Position numbers and translations under genes: made by a program
Assembly: GCA_000469685.2 (NCBI GenBank)
Contig: LS997566.1
Span: 16,668,045-16,732,044 of the forward strand
Length of the DNA: 64,000 nt
Source: Haemonchus contortus
Lineage: Eukaryota > Nematoda > Chromadorea > Rhabditida > Trichostrongylidae
Direction of reading: 5' to 3'
Notes under the pieces: generated by a model
The model's database searches: none
The model's input: only the letters and a program-made list of their open reading frames with translations
Told to the model about the DNA's origin: nothing
In this document: one piece after another, positions 1 through 11,810 of the stretch
Layout of the letters: each line of letters opens with the position of its first letter
How positions within the stretch are numbered: the first letter of the stretch is position 1

Positions 1-1462
<1,462 letters not shown>

Positions 1463-3883
1463 CTGTACCAATTCTTGTCATACCGAGCTAAAACCTGCCT
1501 TTCGTAAGGTTTTCGAGTGATCTTCAAAATGAAGGAGCCAGTATTTGCAGCTCTGGATATCAACTTTAACAAATTCTCTTTGAATGACGCTTCTTAAGAA
1601 TCTTATTCTCTGCTAAAAAAATCTCAGAATCAGGGTGCTACAAGAATTGAAAGGAGAAAAATGGAAGACTGCCCTGCTTGCAACATCATTCCAGCAAAAG
1701 CAAGCTAAGATAATCTCGAGGGCACAAAATGAGCGATATATAAAACCCATTCCTTCAATGCCAGATTGCAAAAAAATGAGTTCGTGGCACTCTGAAGTTC
1801 ATATTCTCTATAAGTATCGAGAATAAAGAAAGCACGAATCAAGGTTGCATTAAGTGCAGATAACGCCTCTCCTATTCGAGTGTTCCTGATAACGCGAAGC
1901 AATGCAAACATTCCCAATTGATTCGTAATTGTGGGAATGACTGTCAGACATGAACGTTTTTGAAGGTGATGCTGACACCATTGCGTGGCCAGGGCTAGCT
2001 CGGGTGTGATGCTGTTGGAACGAAATTGTTGCTTCGCGGCGAGAGCGACGTCGCGCGCGGAGGAATGTAGCAGGTTGAAGTAGATGCATCGCAGCGAGTA
2101 AGAATTACAGGAACAAAGGAAGTAGAAGTAGAATCATTCCAAAATAATAATCGCATTACGATCGAGCTGTATGAAGATCGCTAGAACTGCAATAACGAGG
2201 CAACTGGTCCCGATTGCCTAGTGTGGCGAATCAATTACATAAAACCTATTCAACTGCTCGTTTCCAGGACTAGTTCAAATTGTAGGCAAAAGGCGTCACC
2301 TGACCTTATCATCAGTCCGGCGAGACGGGAATCCCATTATAGACCAGTAAGACAGAAGGGAGGGGTCGCGCAGCTCTTCCGATCGAGCTGCTTTTCCTGA
2401 TGGAGTCGTTCATATTCTGTTAGAGCACACTACTCACTTCTATGCATCTCAGAAGATTTCATGATATTGTTAACTAAATCGAAGTTCATCTCATCTGTTC
2501 CAGGCTGTGAAGCGTAGTCAAGGTTTTGCTGACTAGTGCACGCTTAATGGTGTAACTGCCATGGCTATCGTCATTAGTCAAGTAAATAGGAAGATTGGAG
2601 ATTATCGCATGGTTCTGTACATTAAACATCTCCACGAAGCGCAATATTGACCTGAGTCACTGAGTGGGCGTTCTAGTGTGAATAAACGGAGAAAAGACTT
2701 TATTAGACCGCAACGGACGGAAAAGAAGCCATCAATTTTATGTTCCTCAAACTGATACAGTGATAGTTAGAAACATGATCATACCATGGAATCAAGACAT
2801 ACTTGTGTGTAGAGGGAAATTCAAAGAATGTATGCAGGGACCTGATCCAGAACATTGACGGTTCAACATCTACCTCAAAACAGTTACTGAGGTACAGGTA
2901 AGTATAACAGAAATTCTATAAGGAGTTTGAAGAAATTGCAGTGTTGCACAAAAAACCATTTTCGGGAATAAATTAATCAGAGCGGACGGTGTCAAGGATT
3001 TGTGCAAAAGCTCGTGGAAGAGATGGAATACGACAAGTCTGCACGGCTTTAACTTCATCTAGCAAATGAGATGTATAAAGAATCTTTGAAGGGGGTCAAT
3101 GTGTGTTTTTTTACAGAAGCCTAGTCAAAACCTTCTCAGGAAAATTGCGACCGTCATTGCATTGGTCTCGATTTCCTGGGAAAAACTAGTAGTGGAAGCG
3201 ATCAGTATGACTGTCTGCTATCAGTCACCAATGCTGTAAGCTGTGAAATAACACTGGTGTCATTCCTATGAGGCTTAATTCTATCTCTTTGGAAACGTTT
3301 CCATGGAAAATGTATGCCCAAGAACCCGCCATTTCAGGGCATACTCCTCTATCCGAATCTCTTCCCTGTGGACTACGCATTACCTCAAAAACACAGTGGG
3401 GGGATTCATAAACACTCACAATGAGTGTATCCATTTACTCGTGGTTTGGTGTAGACAACATTTTCAGTGATAAGTGCAGAATGAAAAATTGACTTGCTCT
3501 ATGCATGAGATCTCCTTTAAACGCCTCATTACTGGCTCACCATTCCCATGGAAACGTCATGCAACAGGTCAGAAGTCAGAAGAAGCAAAAGTGAGCAATC
3601 AGCAATCACTTACATCTATAGTTTTTTAATTTCTATTACTGTGGTGTGGTTCGTCGAACGTGGAGGCCCACCATGGTTCCCTTGTGGTATGCGAGCACTT
3701 ATCATTACTTTGACAGACAAGTACAAAAACGAACTAGTGATATTCTCTTGATTTGAAAACCAACACTCTCTATTGAAGCATTAAGATCCTTAGGCTCAAC
3801 CGATATATTTCGGAAGAGCTTAGCCATTTACACAGTGAAGCCTTTCGGACGGATGTTTGATACAAGTAAAAAATAATAGTTCA
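1463..3883. other. Gene-poor stretch, nothing recognised
   Basis: Unique-looking, AT-rich sequence with short open frames only. None shows a recognisable domain or a convincing exon with splice sites. It may contain old transposon debris, but I could not assign any. Confidence 0.5.
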
Positions 3884-4554
3884 TTAAAGGCACTGTTCAC
3901 AAGTAGAGGTTTCGGAGATTTGCGCATGGTTTGAATTCGAAGCTCCCTCTGGTACCATTCCTACAGGAATGAGGTCGGAAAACGGCTGGATAGGGCATAA
4001 TAAGGGGCCGGAGAGGTATCCACGGTCGCCCTCCGCCCCTTCATCGGTGTCACGTTAGACGAGTGTCGAGACAAAACAGATTGCTATTATTCGTTCTAGG
4101 ACCCACGCACAAAAAGCTAACCGCCGACTGATGAGGCGATGTTTTTCTCCCATTCTTCTTTCCTCTGTTTTTCTTTTTGCTGCCGCGATCCCTTATTTGA
4201 TTTCCTACTCCTACAGGCTGGAAAAGGTGAGCTACTTTTGCTGTTACTAAGGTTTTTTTGTTTATTTATGCTTATAAGTGAATGAATTGCGGATTACCAT
4301 TGTCTGTTCTCCGCACCAGGACCCATACGCGCGCAGTGAAACGCACTCTTGAGCTCGTCCGGGCGCCCCACCTTCTTCATTTTTCTGGTTTCATTCACGT
4401 CCAGCCCCCTTTTTAACGTTTTTTCGAGGCCTTTTTTCACTATGAAAACACCGATGCAAGCAGTTTCTTCACCTCAGTCGCACTAGTTTCGATCTTGTCT
4501 TTCGTTTTTCATCATAATCTGGATTACCCAAAATCATGTTAACGGTGCCTTTAA
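3884..4554. mobile_element. TTAA-flanked MITE (piggyBac-type target site)
   Basis: The left end reads TTAA-AGGCACTGTT and the right end AACGGTGCCT-TTAA, so short inverted ends AGGCAC(C/T)GTT are bracketed by TTAA. That is the target duplication typical of piggyBac-superfamily elements. The ~660-bp interior has no open frame of note, so it is non-autonomous. A second copy with the same left end begins at 8897. Confidence 0.65.
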
Positions 4555-5460
4555 GCAGGGTCATACGCCTAGCGACTCAAGCCATCAGCCAATGTGTCCT
4601 TCCATGACTTAAGGGCTTGAGAATCCATGACTAGGACAGTCGAATTTCATGCCCAAGAAGGTTATGTCTTGTTTCGCTGTTTCAGGCGAAAGCAGATGTA
4701 ACAAATAGAAGTATATGTAGCTGAAATATACCACCTCTTTAGTACTTGCATTTTAAAATTATAGGGTCGTAATACTACCCCTCTACTCTTCTAGTGCTTG
4801 AGTAAGGGCAAGGGCCCATGGGACGACAACCAGGTTCAATTTCTGGCTCCCATAGCTTTAAGAATTATCGGATGATGGCTTATACCAAAATACCAGCAAG
4901 TTTTCTAGCTCATCATTTGAATATAAGTTTCACAAATTAGCCATCCAAAGTTGTGTTAACAATAATATAGCACAAGTTTTAAAGGGAACTGGAATGCCCT
5001 GATTAAGCCGATTATTCGAACCTCTCGCAGAGAAGTGGGAAGCTCATCATATGACGAAATTACTGAGACTGATAAGCAAATTCATGGGGCTGCACAAGTT
5101 TAGGGTCAACTTTGCATAGCAGATTCATTTAAGAAGGTACAGTGAGTCGGAGAGGATAGACTATAGAGTGGGTCATCTCGGCTATCTCGTTAGTTTCCTC
5201 AAAAATATCGGCTCAGAAACTGGAGTTTGGCCAGCTACTGAAATGGGAAAATTTTACTTCGACGAAGCTTCTCCTCTTTCCTCTCTCATGCAAAATACCT
5301 CTTCCCATCTTCCCTTCTCTCTATGGGTCTACCTGATTTAGATGCTCGAAGGGCGTTCGGGTTAGGTTTTTCTTCCTGGCTATTGCATTCATTACTCTGA
5401 CACAACGCTACTTTGAAGTCTTTACGTAGCTCCTAACTAACCAGCCTGGCAAGATTTTGA
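4555..5460. other. Intergenic, nothing recognised
   Basis: No coding exon, RNA gene or clear repeat was found in these ~900 bases. Confidence 0.5.
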
Positions 5461-5762
5461 GCGGAGGTGGTGTAGTGGCAAGTGGCGCACTATACCACAC
5501 GCACGGTCAGGGGTTCGAATCCCTGATTGATGCCCGCCTAGGCCAACCAAGCCTTCCATCCCTCTGGGGTCGGTGATTTGGTACCAGACTTGTCTGGGAG
5601 GATAAAAGCACTGACTTGTACATTGGCTGGCCACCGCAAGTCATTGTATAGGCCACATACGCACTCATTACGCCACTACGATTCTGAATGGAAGTCGAGT
5701 GCGGGGGCGCATCCCTCAGACGGGATTGATTAACGCCAAAAACTTTATCCTTTATCCTTTAT
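5461..5762 (+). mobile_element. tRNA-derived SINE, family 1 (copy 1)
   Basis: The element starts with a tRNA-like head. A box-like sequence (TGGTGTAGTGGCAAGTGG) lies about 5468-5485 and a perfect B box GGTTCGAATCC at 5512-5522. A ~200-bp body follows, ending in a TTTATCC-type repeated tail. Four more copies in this window (10.6, 16.1, 19.9 and 56.5 kb) share head, body and tail, which identifies it as a dispersed Pol III retroposon rather than a tRNA gene. This is the least damaged plus-strand copy. Confidence 0.85.
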
Positions 5763-6496
5763 CGTTGTCAGATTGCCCGCAGGTCCATTAACTAGCACTA
5801 CGTCGAAAACATGCTGGCCGTTAGTAGTTGATCTATAGGTTCCTCTAACAGAACGTTCCCTTTTGTAGATGTACTCTATGGAAATATACCATGCATGTGT
5901 TTTGATGCACTCTGAATTCTTCCACTTCATAAGTATATGACACTTTATTAAAATTGATAGTGTTTACTTAATCCTTGATTATATCATGAGAGGTAGGCTC
6001 CCAATCGTAGTCAGAAAAGCAGTTCTTATCAACTGGCGAGTAGGCTCCTATGAATAAGGACGGAGGACAAATCACCTCAGGTCTGGCTTCGACCTGAAAA
6101 GATTAGTGTACAACGCCGTCGGTGAAGAAGCTTCATTCCCAACAACTATGAAGATGACTTTGTCTATTTCTACTTTGCATACTCTCATGGGGATGGGAAG
6201 AGACACAACTGCGACTTGCGCATGCCGTTGCATCGAAACTTTCAAATTTTAGCTATCCGCTATTTCAGCTGTTTAAGTCAATTATCCCTTGGCCGACAAA
6301 TTCACTACGCCCAAAGTATACCAAAATGATGAGCAAGATATAGACCCTTCAGGAAAGCAGGACTTTCTACCCTGGTGGATTTGCTAGCAAATGGTTCCAA
6401 CGTAAGGATACTGGAGCGGTGAAGGCTTGTTCTTTTGCCTGCGATTCGATCGGAATTTGTAATACTTTGCTCTACTGCCTCAACCAGCGGCAATAA
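5763..6496. other. Intergenic, nothing recognised
   Basis: Only short unsupported open frames occur here. Confidence 0.5.
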
Positions 6497-6774
6497 TGGC
6501 TGCTTTCATAGTCCGCCGGCAGGCGCGCGTGCAGGCGCGCGTAGGCAGTGCTAGGGGGGAGGAGAGAGGCAGACAGATAGGCAAGCAGTCCACGCCCCTT
6601 CGAGGGGTTGAAAACAAACAACCTTCGAAGGGGCGTGGACTGTTTGCCTTACACCGTCTGCCTCCCTCCTCCCCCCTAGCACTGCGGCACGCCCTCTCGC
6701 CGGCACGCGCGCCTGCACGCGCGCCTGCACGCGCGCCGGCGCGCGCGCTTGCCGGCGGGCTATGAAAGCAGCCA
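6497..6774. mobile_element. GC-rich foldback (long palindromic) element
   Basis: The whole ~278-bp segment is an imperfect inverted repeat. TGGCTGCTTTCATAG at the left returns as CTATGAAAGCAGCCA at the right. The arms carry alternating GCGCGC/GCAGGC blocks and pair down to a short centre near 6610-6625. Because of the symmetry both strands translate to nearly the same Ala/Arg-rich peptide, which is an artefact. It is best read as a foldback MITE. Confidence 0.8.
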
Positions 6775-8896
6775 ATGCAGCAAAGTATCTAGATGAGAAA
6801 TCCGGCAGGAAACCTCCGAGCTCAGCTCAGAATAGTTTTCGAATTCTCTTTCTAAATGAAAAGCTGAACTGTTGTGGGAGAAAAGTGCTCCGCTGGCGAG
6901 GGAAAAGTGAGAACTCGCAAAACATAAGATTTCTTGATGAACGAAGCGGAAATAAACTGTTGTAAAGGATTAATATGACGGTACTAAGTAGGGTAGGACG
7001 GGTACTTAAACGAGATTTTGCGTCCAACTGCGATGCGAAAGCTGGCAACGTTGTATATTGTGAAGGGTGCAGCCTATACAAAACCGCTGAAACACGCCAT
7101 TTTGAGTGGGGACGTCGCCAAAACAGATCCCTGAACACTTATTGTGCCCGACTTTAGTAGGTCTTTTTTTCTTCCGGACACTTTCCCAAATGGCATTGTT
7201 GAGGCCTCTAGGTTTGCCCTAGTTGGAAAGTTCGGGAGTTGTCGCTAACTGCGCCCTGATATAAATACATTGTATTAGTGCTTCAAGCAACTTGACAATT
7301 TTTCCGATTTTACCCACATTCTAAGAATCCTTAACTAAAACAGAAGCCTACCACTCACAAAACTATATACATTTCGAACGTAGGTTTGGTTCATTTCTTC
7401 ATCGCTAAGCCGGTATGGTGATTCTTGTTGTTTAATACGTCTCCAACAACCAATTATCACTTCTGAATAACTATATATGGGGATAAAAGCTCTTGGTGAT
7501 AGGTAATGTTCACTTCTGTGTGCTCTAATACGTACTGCAAGATGCTCAGATGTCATGTAGTCAGTTTGAAGTCAAATTGCCTCAAAAGGAAAAGCTAATG
7601 CAGCAATGCGAAAGAAAGCTGCCCAAGCTGCGAATTTCTCGGATCATTCTTATACAGCACTTCTAAAGACCTCCTATTATGTAGTTCGGGACCATGGTTC
7701 GTGTTCCGAAACCTAACGAGCAGTTTGACTGCAGTTGTAAGGTAAAACCTGGCGTCTCAATGAGATAATAAGAAAAAAACAGATCATAATCAAATGGAAG
7801 GGGTCTACATCGCAGCGCACTTCAGGTGCCTACGTAATCTTCGCGTTAATTGAACTCCACTGATATGAACAACCCCTTGTAGTGTCCTGTCCTAGCGCAT
7901 ACACGAAGTGAAGTGAAACATTCAAGCAACGCAATCAGAGACAGGCTTTTGCTCACAGAGAAGCTACGCTTTTCTGCTTGGAAGAGCTGTTCCATGATTG
8001 GGAGTTCTGATAGGAAATAAGGACACAAATCAGCGACCAGACAGACCAGTCTCATCTGGCGTATGGTTCAAATGTATGCCTTAGAGACATCAAATGGGAC
8101 GTAAATTCCACAACCAAGCATTGAATCATGTTTGCTGAAGGGTAGGGGACACCATTGTAAGAAACCCCACTGACGGTCGCGATCGCTCTGGCTATAACTG
8201 TGGCTTGTTTTATGGTGGGTTTCCGTAATGGGACTATATTTTTTTGGTATCTCCAACGATAAGCCCGGACAGCGGAGGAGAGAGGAGGTAATCTGCTGCT
8301 TGACTCTGCTCCTGTAGCTTTTCGAGGCTTGGCTCGAGAGGTCGAGGTCTCGATGACGGGAACATCGTTCCCCTTCTTCTGCCTCTCTCACGAGCAGGAA
8401 TTCAACCAGATAAATTTGGTTGATGAAGGAATTTCGAACCTTGTCCACAGTTTGAGTACTGGAACTCAACCAAGCGCCCATCTTCTACTCTGAAACTGCT
8501 CTTTTAATGACGAACATCAATTGTTGGTGAAATCGACCAACTCGGGTCCTGCTGCTACGCGGAACACGAAGTACCATCGAGCATCGGTTTGGACTCCGTA
8601 CTGAAAAATGTCGTTGATGGGATTAGTTTATTGAGTTTTTGCTAACAAATTGGTTATTCTGTCTCCAGCATTCCTCACTCTCAAGGTTTACTACGGACAA
8701 TCTTGGCTTTCAGTGGCCCGAGAGATCAATCTACATAATATCTATTCCCTCCCTTTCCTACATCACCCTTTTTCCTTATAAGTGAAGCAGAAAGATGACT
8801 TGCAACAAGGCAGATTTCTAGGTTAACACCGAATTGTTCCGCCTGCTGAAAAATGTGTTTAGGAAGTGTGAATCATCTATTTTGCCTATCGTCCTA
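6775..8896. other. Gene-poor stretch with one unassigned minus-strand open frame
   Basis: A 137-codon open frame on the minus strand (8068-8481) has no recognisable domain, low-complexity composition and no visible splice context. I do not call it a gene. Nothing else stands out. Confidence 0.4.
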
Positions 8897-9300
8897 TTAA
8901 AGGCACAGTTCACGATAAAAATGGTTTCTGAGATTCCCCTATAGTGTAAATTCGAGGCTACTCCTTACACCATACCTGCCGTTATAAGGTCGCAAAACGT
9001 CGTGGATAGGGAAGAATAAGGGACCAGAGGTTGTATCGTGTGAATGCCACACCCATTTTGGACGAGTTCCAACGGCTTTGTAGAGGCTGCACTATCTCAA
9101 GAGGCTCCCATGTATGAAGTTCGACCTACTGGTCATAACCCGTGGCGACAGCGAAAGGCAGTTCCGGACAATTTCGGCTTGATGTAGTCATCTATTTGAG
9201 CAATAGGAGCAAGTTGATTCTCGTTCAAACACCCCTTAAATGCCATACCGTCACGGTGGTCTCGAACAACCTCCACTACAACCTCCCATGTTCCGATATG
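8897..9300. mobile_element. Partial second copy of the TTAA/AGGCAC MITE
   Basis: It begins TTAA-AGGCACAGTTCAC like the element at 3884 and stays alignable over the next ~150 bp (an AGGTCG/AAAACG block and then GGATAGGG-AATAAGGG-CC). No matching right terminus was found, so the end given is approximate and the copy looks truncated or diverged. Confidence 0.5.
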
Positions 9301-9326
9301 GCTAAATTTGCTATGACCTTCTGGAT

Positions 9327-9638
9327 TTAAATCAAGCCCAAAGTGGCCTTGAAAGTGGTGTTCCGATAGGCAAGAATAGCAAATGAAAGCTTCACCCCAC
9401 GCGATGCCTCATACACTTGACTTCGAACCATGTGCGCAGCAAGCCGGAAGTATAACATTATCGATGTGATGACAACTAAGCCACACATAATAGCTGGAAC
9501 TACCAACGAGATGAACCCTAAAAGAGCGAGTGTTGGGCACGACGTTCTTTTTGGCATAGGCGTAGCTCCTATATTTGATGAATGATAGACTCTAGAGCCT
9601 ATACTTCTTACTTTTGGGTTGGCGATAGGTTGTGGCAT
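9327..9638 (-). CDS. Hypothetical small membrane-protein open frame
   Basis: A 103-codon frame on the minus strand opens with ATG and ends at TAA without a visible intron. Residues ~38-66 form a strongly hydrophobic segment (around LLGFISLVVPAIMCGLVV) long enough to cross the membrane, flanked by basic residues. It vaguely resembles part of a nematode 7TM receptor but carries no diagnostic motif. It could be a single-exon remnant or chance. No neighbouring exon was found to extend it. Confidence 0.25.
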   Translation of the reverse strand: MPQPIANPKVRSIGSRVYHSSNIGATPMPKRTSCPTLALLGFISLVVPAIMCGLVVITSIMLYFRLAAHMVRSQVYEASRGVKLSFAILAYRNTTFKATLGLI

Positions 9639-10604
9639 AATTAGTCCGTTCGGATCGCCGCAGAAGAGGAAGAGCTGAAATTAGCTAATTCCTACACAGA
9701 AATATGGAGAATTATGAAGAACCCATGGGAACAGGGAATCTCCTCACCCTCGGAATTGAATAGCGGTAGTCTTCTTCTATTCTTATCAGACGATTTCTTC
9801 TTTAAAAAGTACTTTTAGGGAGTTTCATAAATATTCAACAATGATTCTAATGCGCACCATAACTTGTCCCGGTGAGTTTTTTTCGTCTAATGGTAAGCCA
9901 CTGCTCCCCAGCTCTCCGGAAAACGCTGGCCTGAAAGCAGAAACGTTGATTTTTTACCTAGTTTTACATCCTAACATTTGCGCGACCGCATTTTCGAATA
10001 AACCATGCCAAACCAACCAATATTTCCGGTGCGCCAAGTTTTGTGTGTATACTTGTGACTGTGTGTATGCGTGTTTTTGTGTATGTACACATGTGTGTAT
10101 GTGTATGTATATATGTGTGCGTGTATGAGTGTGTGTACCTGTATATGTGTATGCGTGCGTATGTGCGTGCATATGAGTGTATGTAGGTGTGTGCGCAGGA
10201 TATTCATAACTCTCTCTCTCTCTTTTCTGATCCTAAAGCTCCCTCCTGATACTGCAACCTTCAAGTTTGGAAGGGATATAGAATGCAGTATGTGCAGTAT
10301 GTGACACTGATTGTAGATGACAGGAGGTGAAGTAACTGGTAGTGGCTACTGAAAAGCCTCACAAGAGCAACACTTTATCATTGCTTCTCATTTTTGAATG
10401 TTTTGCAGCAATGCATTCGCCAATTTCAAAGTAAAAGAATGAACTTACTCGAAATGTTCATTCATAGCCATTAATTGCTAAAGACTTTCCAGTACAGGAT
10501 CCGTTTCCTAAAATCGAGCTCAATTTTCATCTTTCATGGTAATGGAAACGGCTCACTTTTTGACATAACAATTCAACCATAATGCGGTCCTGCCGATTCC
10601 ATAT
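9639..10604. other. Intergenic with TG-rich simple sequence
   Basis: Positions ~10040-10195 are a degenerate (TGTGTATG)n-type simple repeat followed by a short (CT)n run near 10210. The opposing Cys/Val and His/Thr open frames here only reflect that repeat. Confidence 0.7.
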
Positions 10605-10806
10605 GGGGAGGTGGTGTGATGGCAGGTGGCGCCTTTCACACACGCATCGCCACGGGTTGAAATTACGGATCGATGTCTGCCTAGGGCAACCAAACCACAT
10701 ACATTCATTACGCCACCACGATACCGAATGTGAGTCGAATGCCTGGGTGCTTCCCTCAGGCGGGATAGATTAACGCCCAAGACTTTATCCTCTACTTATC
10801 CTTATC
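10605..10806 (+). mobile_element. tRNA-derived SINE, family 1 (copy 2, internally deleted)
   Basis: It has the same head (GGAGGTGGTGTGATGGCAGG) and the same tail (ACTTTATCC-type) as the SINE at 5461. About 100 bp of the body between the tRNA head and the CCACATAC block is missing, and the B box is mutated (GGGTTGAAATT). Confidence 0.75.
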
Positions 10807-11029
10807 CGATACGACATGTCTCTAGACTATAGCAGGTTATGCAAGATTGGTACCAAAAGTTTTGTGCCACTTTCCTACAGCAAAAACCTGAAAGGCGAAA
10901 GTTCTATAACTCGTTGCTAGGCTCTGTATACAGGGTGACCCACATGAAGTGTGACACAGAAAACTAGCATCAAAGTTATACAAATCAAACCAATTAGGAA
11001 ACATTTGCTTCTATACAATCATAACGAAA

Positions 11030-11355
11030 TTGTAAACAACATATCACATCTCGCATGCAGAATGACCATCTTTCGCTTTAATGCAAATATCAAACCTCAT
11101 TCGGATGTTTTCAAGAATGCGCGCAATCACTTTCATCCCACGCTTCCACAGAAGATCTTTCTTTTAGAAATTCCTAAGACCTGTGTTCGAGAGCGCAGGA
11201 TTTCTGCTCCAGAGTCGACCATCCACCAAAGGATTGAGATCGGGGAATTTGAAGGTCAAAACTGCTTCGCCCCAAAAACCCGGAAGCGTGGTTTCACGAC
11301 ATTGCAGCATCTTTTTTGCGCTGTGGGCTGGTGCTCAACCCTGTGGAAGGTTCAG
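11030..11355 (-). pseudogene. Mariner transposase C-terminal remnant
   Basis: Read on the minus strand, the segment gives TFHRVEHQPTAQK where mariners have a TFQQDGAPAHTAK-type block around the second catalytic Asp. A F-W-type stretch and then PSNSP (for PPNSPDLNP) follow further on. Several in-frame stops (after AKQF, and in the last third) and loss of the catalytic Asp show it is dead. The N-terminal helix-turn-helix half is absent on both sides of the Penelope insertion. Confidence 0.65.
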
Positions 11356-11401
11356 CTAACATCTTCCATGTTCGCATTTCCTTGAACCTGGGCATCTGTA
11401 C

Positions 11402-11792
11402 TATTATTAGTCAATTCTTCTATGCCATACAGGTTTTTAATGGTGAAATTTTTTTTATTCGACTGACGTTTCGACAAACTCGTCTTTTTCAAATGCCTGA
11501 AAGCGTATCGAAACTTTAGAGTGTTAACTATCACGTTTGACGTAGACCAGCTCTTAACTAGTTGCAACTCAGACCGCTGAACTTACAACTTAGGAGAAAT
11601 TTCAACAAGCCACTTACGTCAATTCCACCAACACCGAACACTTGCTCAACTTTGAAGACAATAGAGCAATTGAGACAGCCCGGTCAATCACGACCCTTTA
11701 ATAGTATCGTGACGTGACACGTATCAGTCTCCATTATCAGAGCTCACACAGAGGGATGAAAGGCAAGAGGTCACCAGTTATGTTGATGCACT
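11402..11792 (-). repeat. Left inverted repeat of the Penelope-like element
   Basis: About 390 bp that is the reverse complement of 14353-14740, with scattered mismatches. The two copies point in opposite directions around the Penelope ORF. Since the right copy contains the last codons of that ORF, the left copy is effectively the 3' end of a second, inverted, truncated Penelope unit, in line with the pseudo-LTR arrangements known for this class. Confidence 0.85.
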
Positions 11793-11810
11793 GCACATGC
11801 ACAAGAGGTC

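Noticed and set aside
2500..3060. Possible Tc1/mariner relic in the 2.5-3.1 kb region
   Set aside because: Frames are too broken and no catalytic or terminal motif could be matched.
5461..5535. Apparent tRNA gene (A and B boxes)
   Set aside because: The anticodon arm and acceptor stem do not pair and the segment continues into a body shared by five dispersed copies, so it is a SINE head.
6496..6775. Ala/Arg-rich frames on both strands
   Set aside because: Both come from one palindromic element and mirror each other; not coding.
9954..10304. His/Thr-rich and Cys/Val-rich frames
   Set aside because: Produced by the TGTG/CACA simple repeat.
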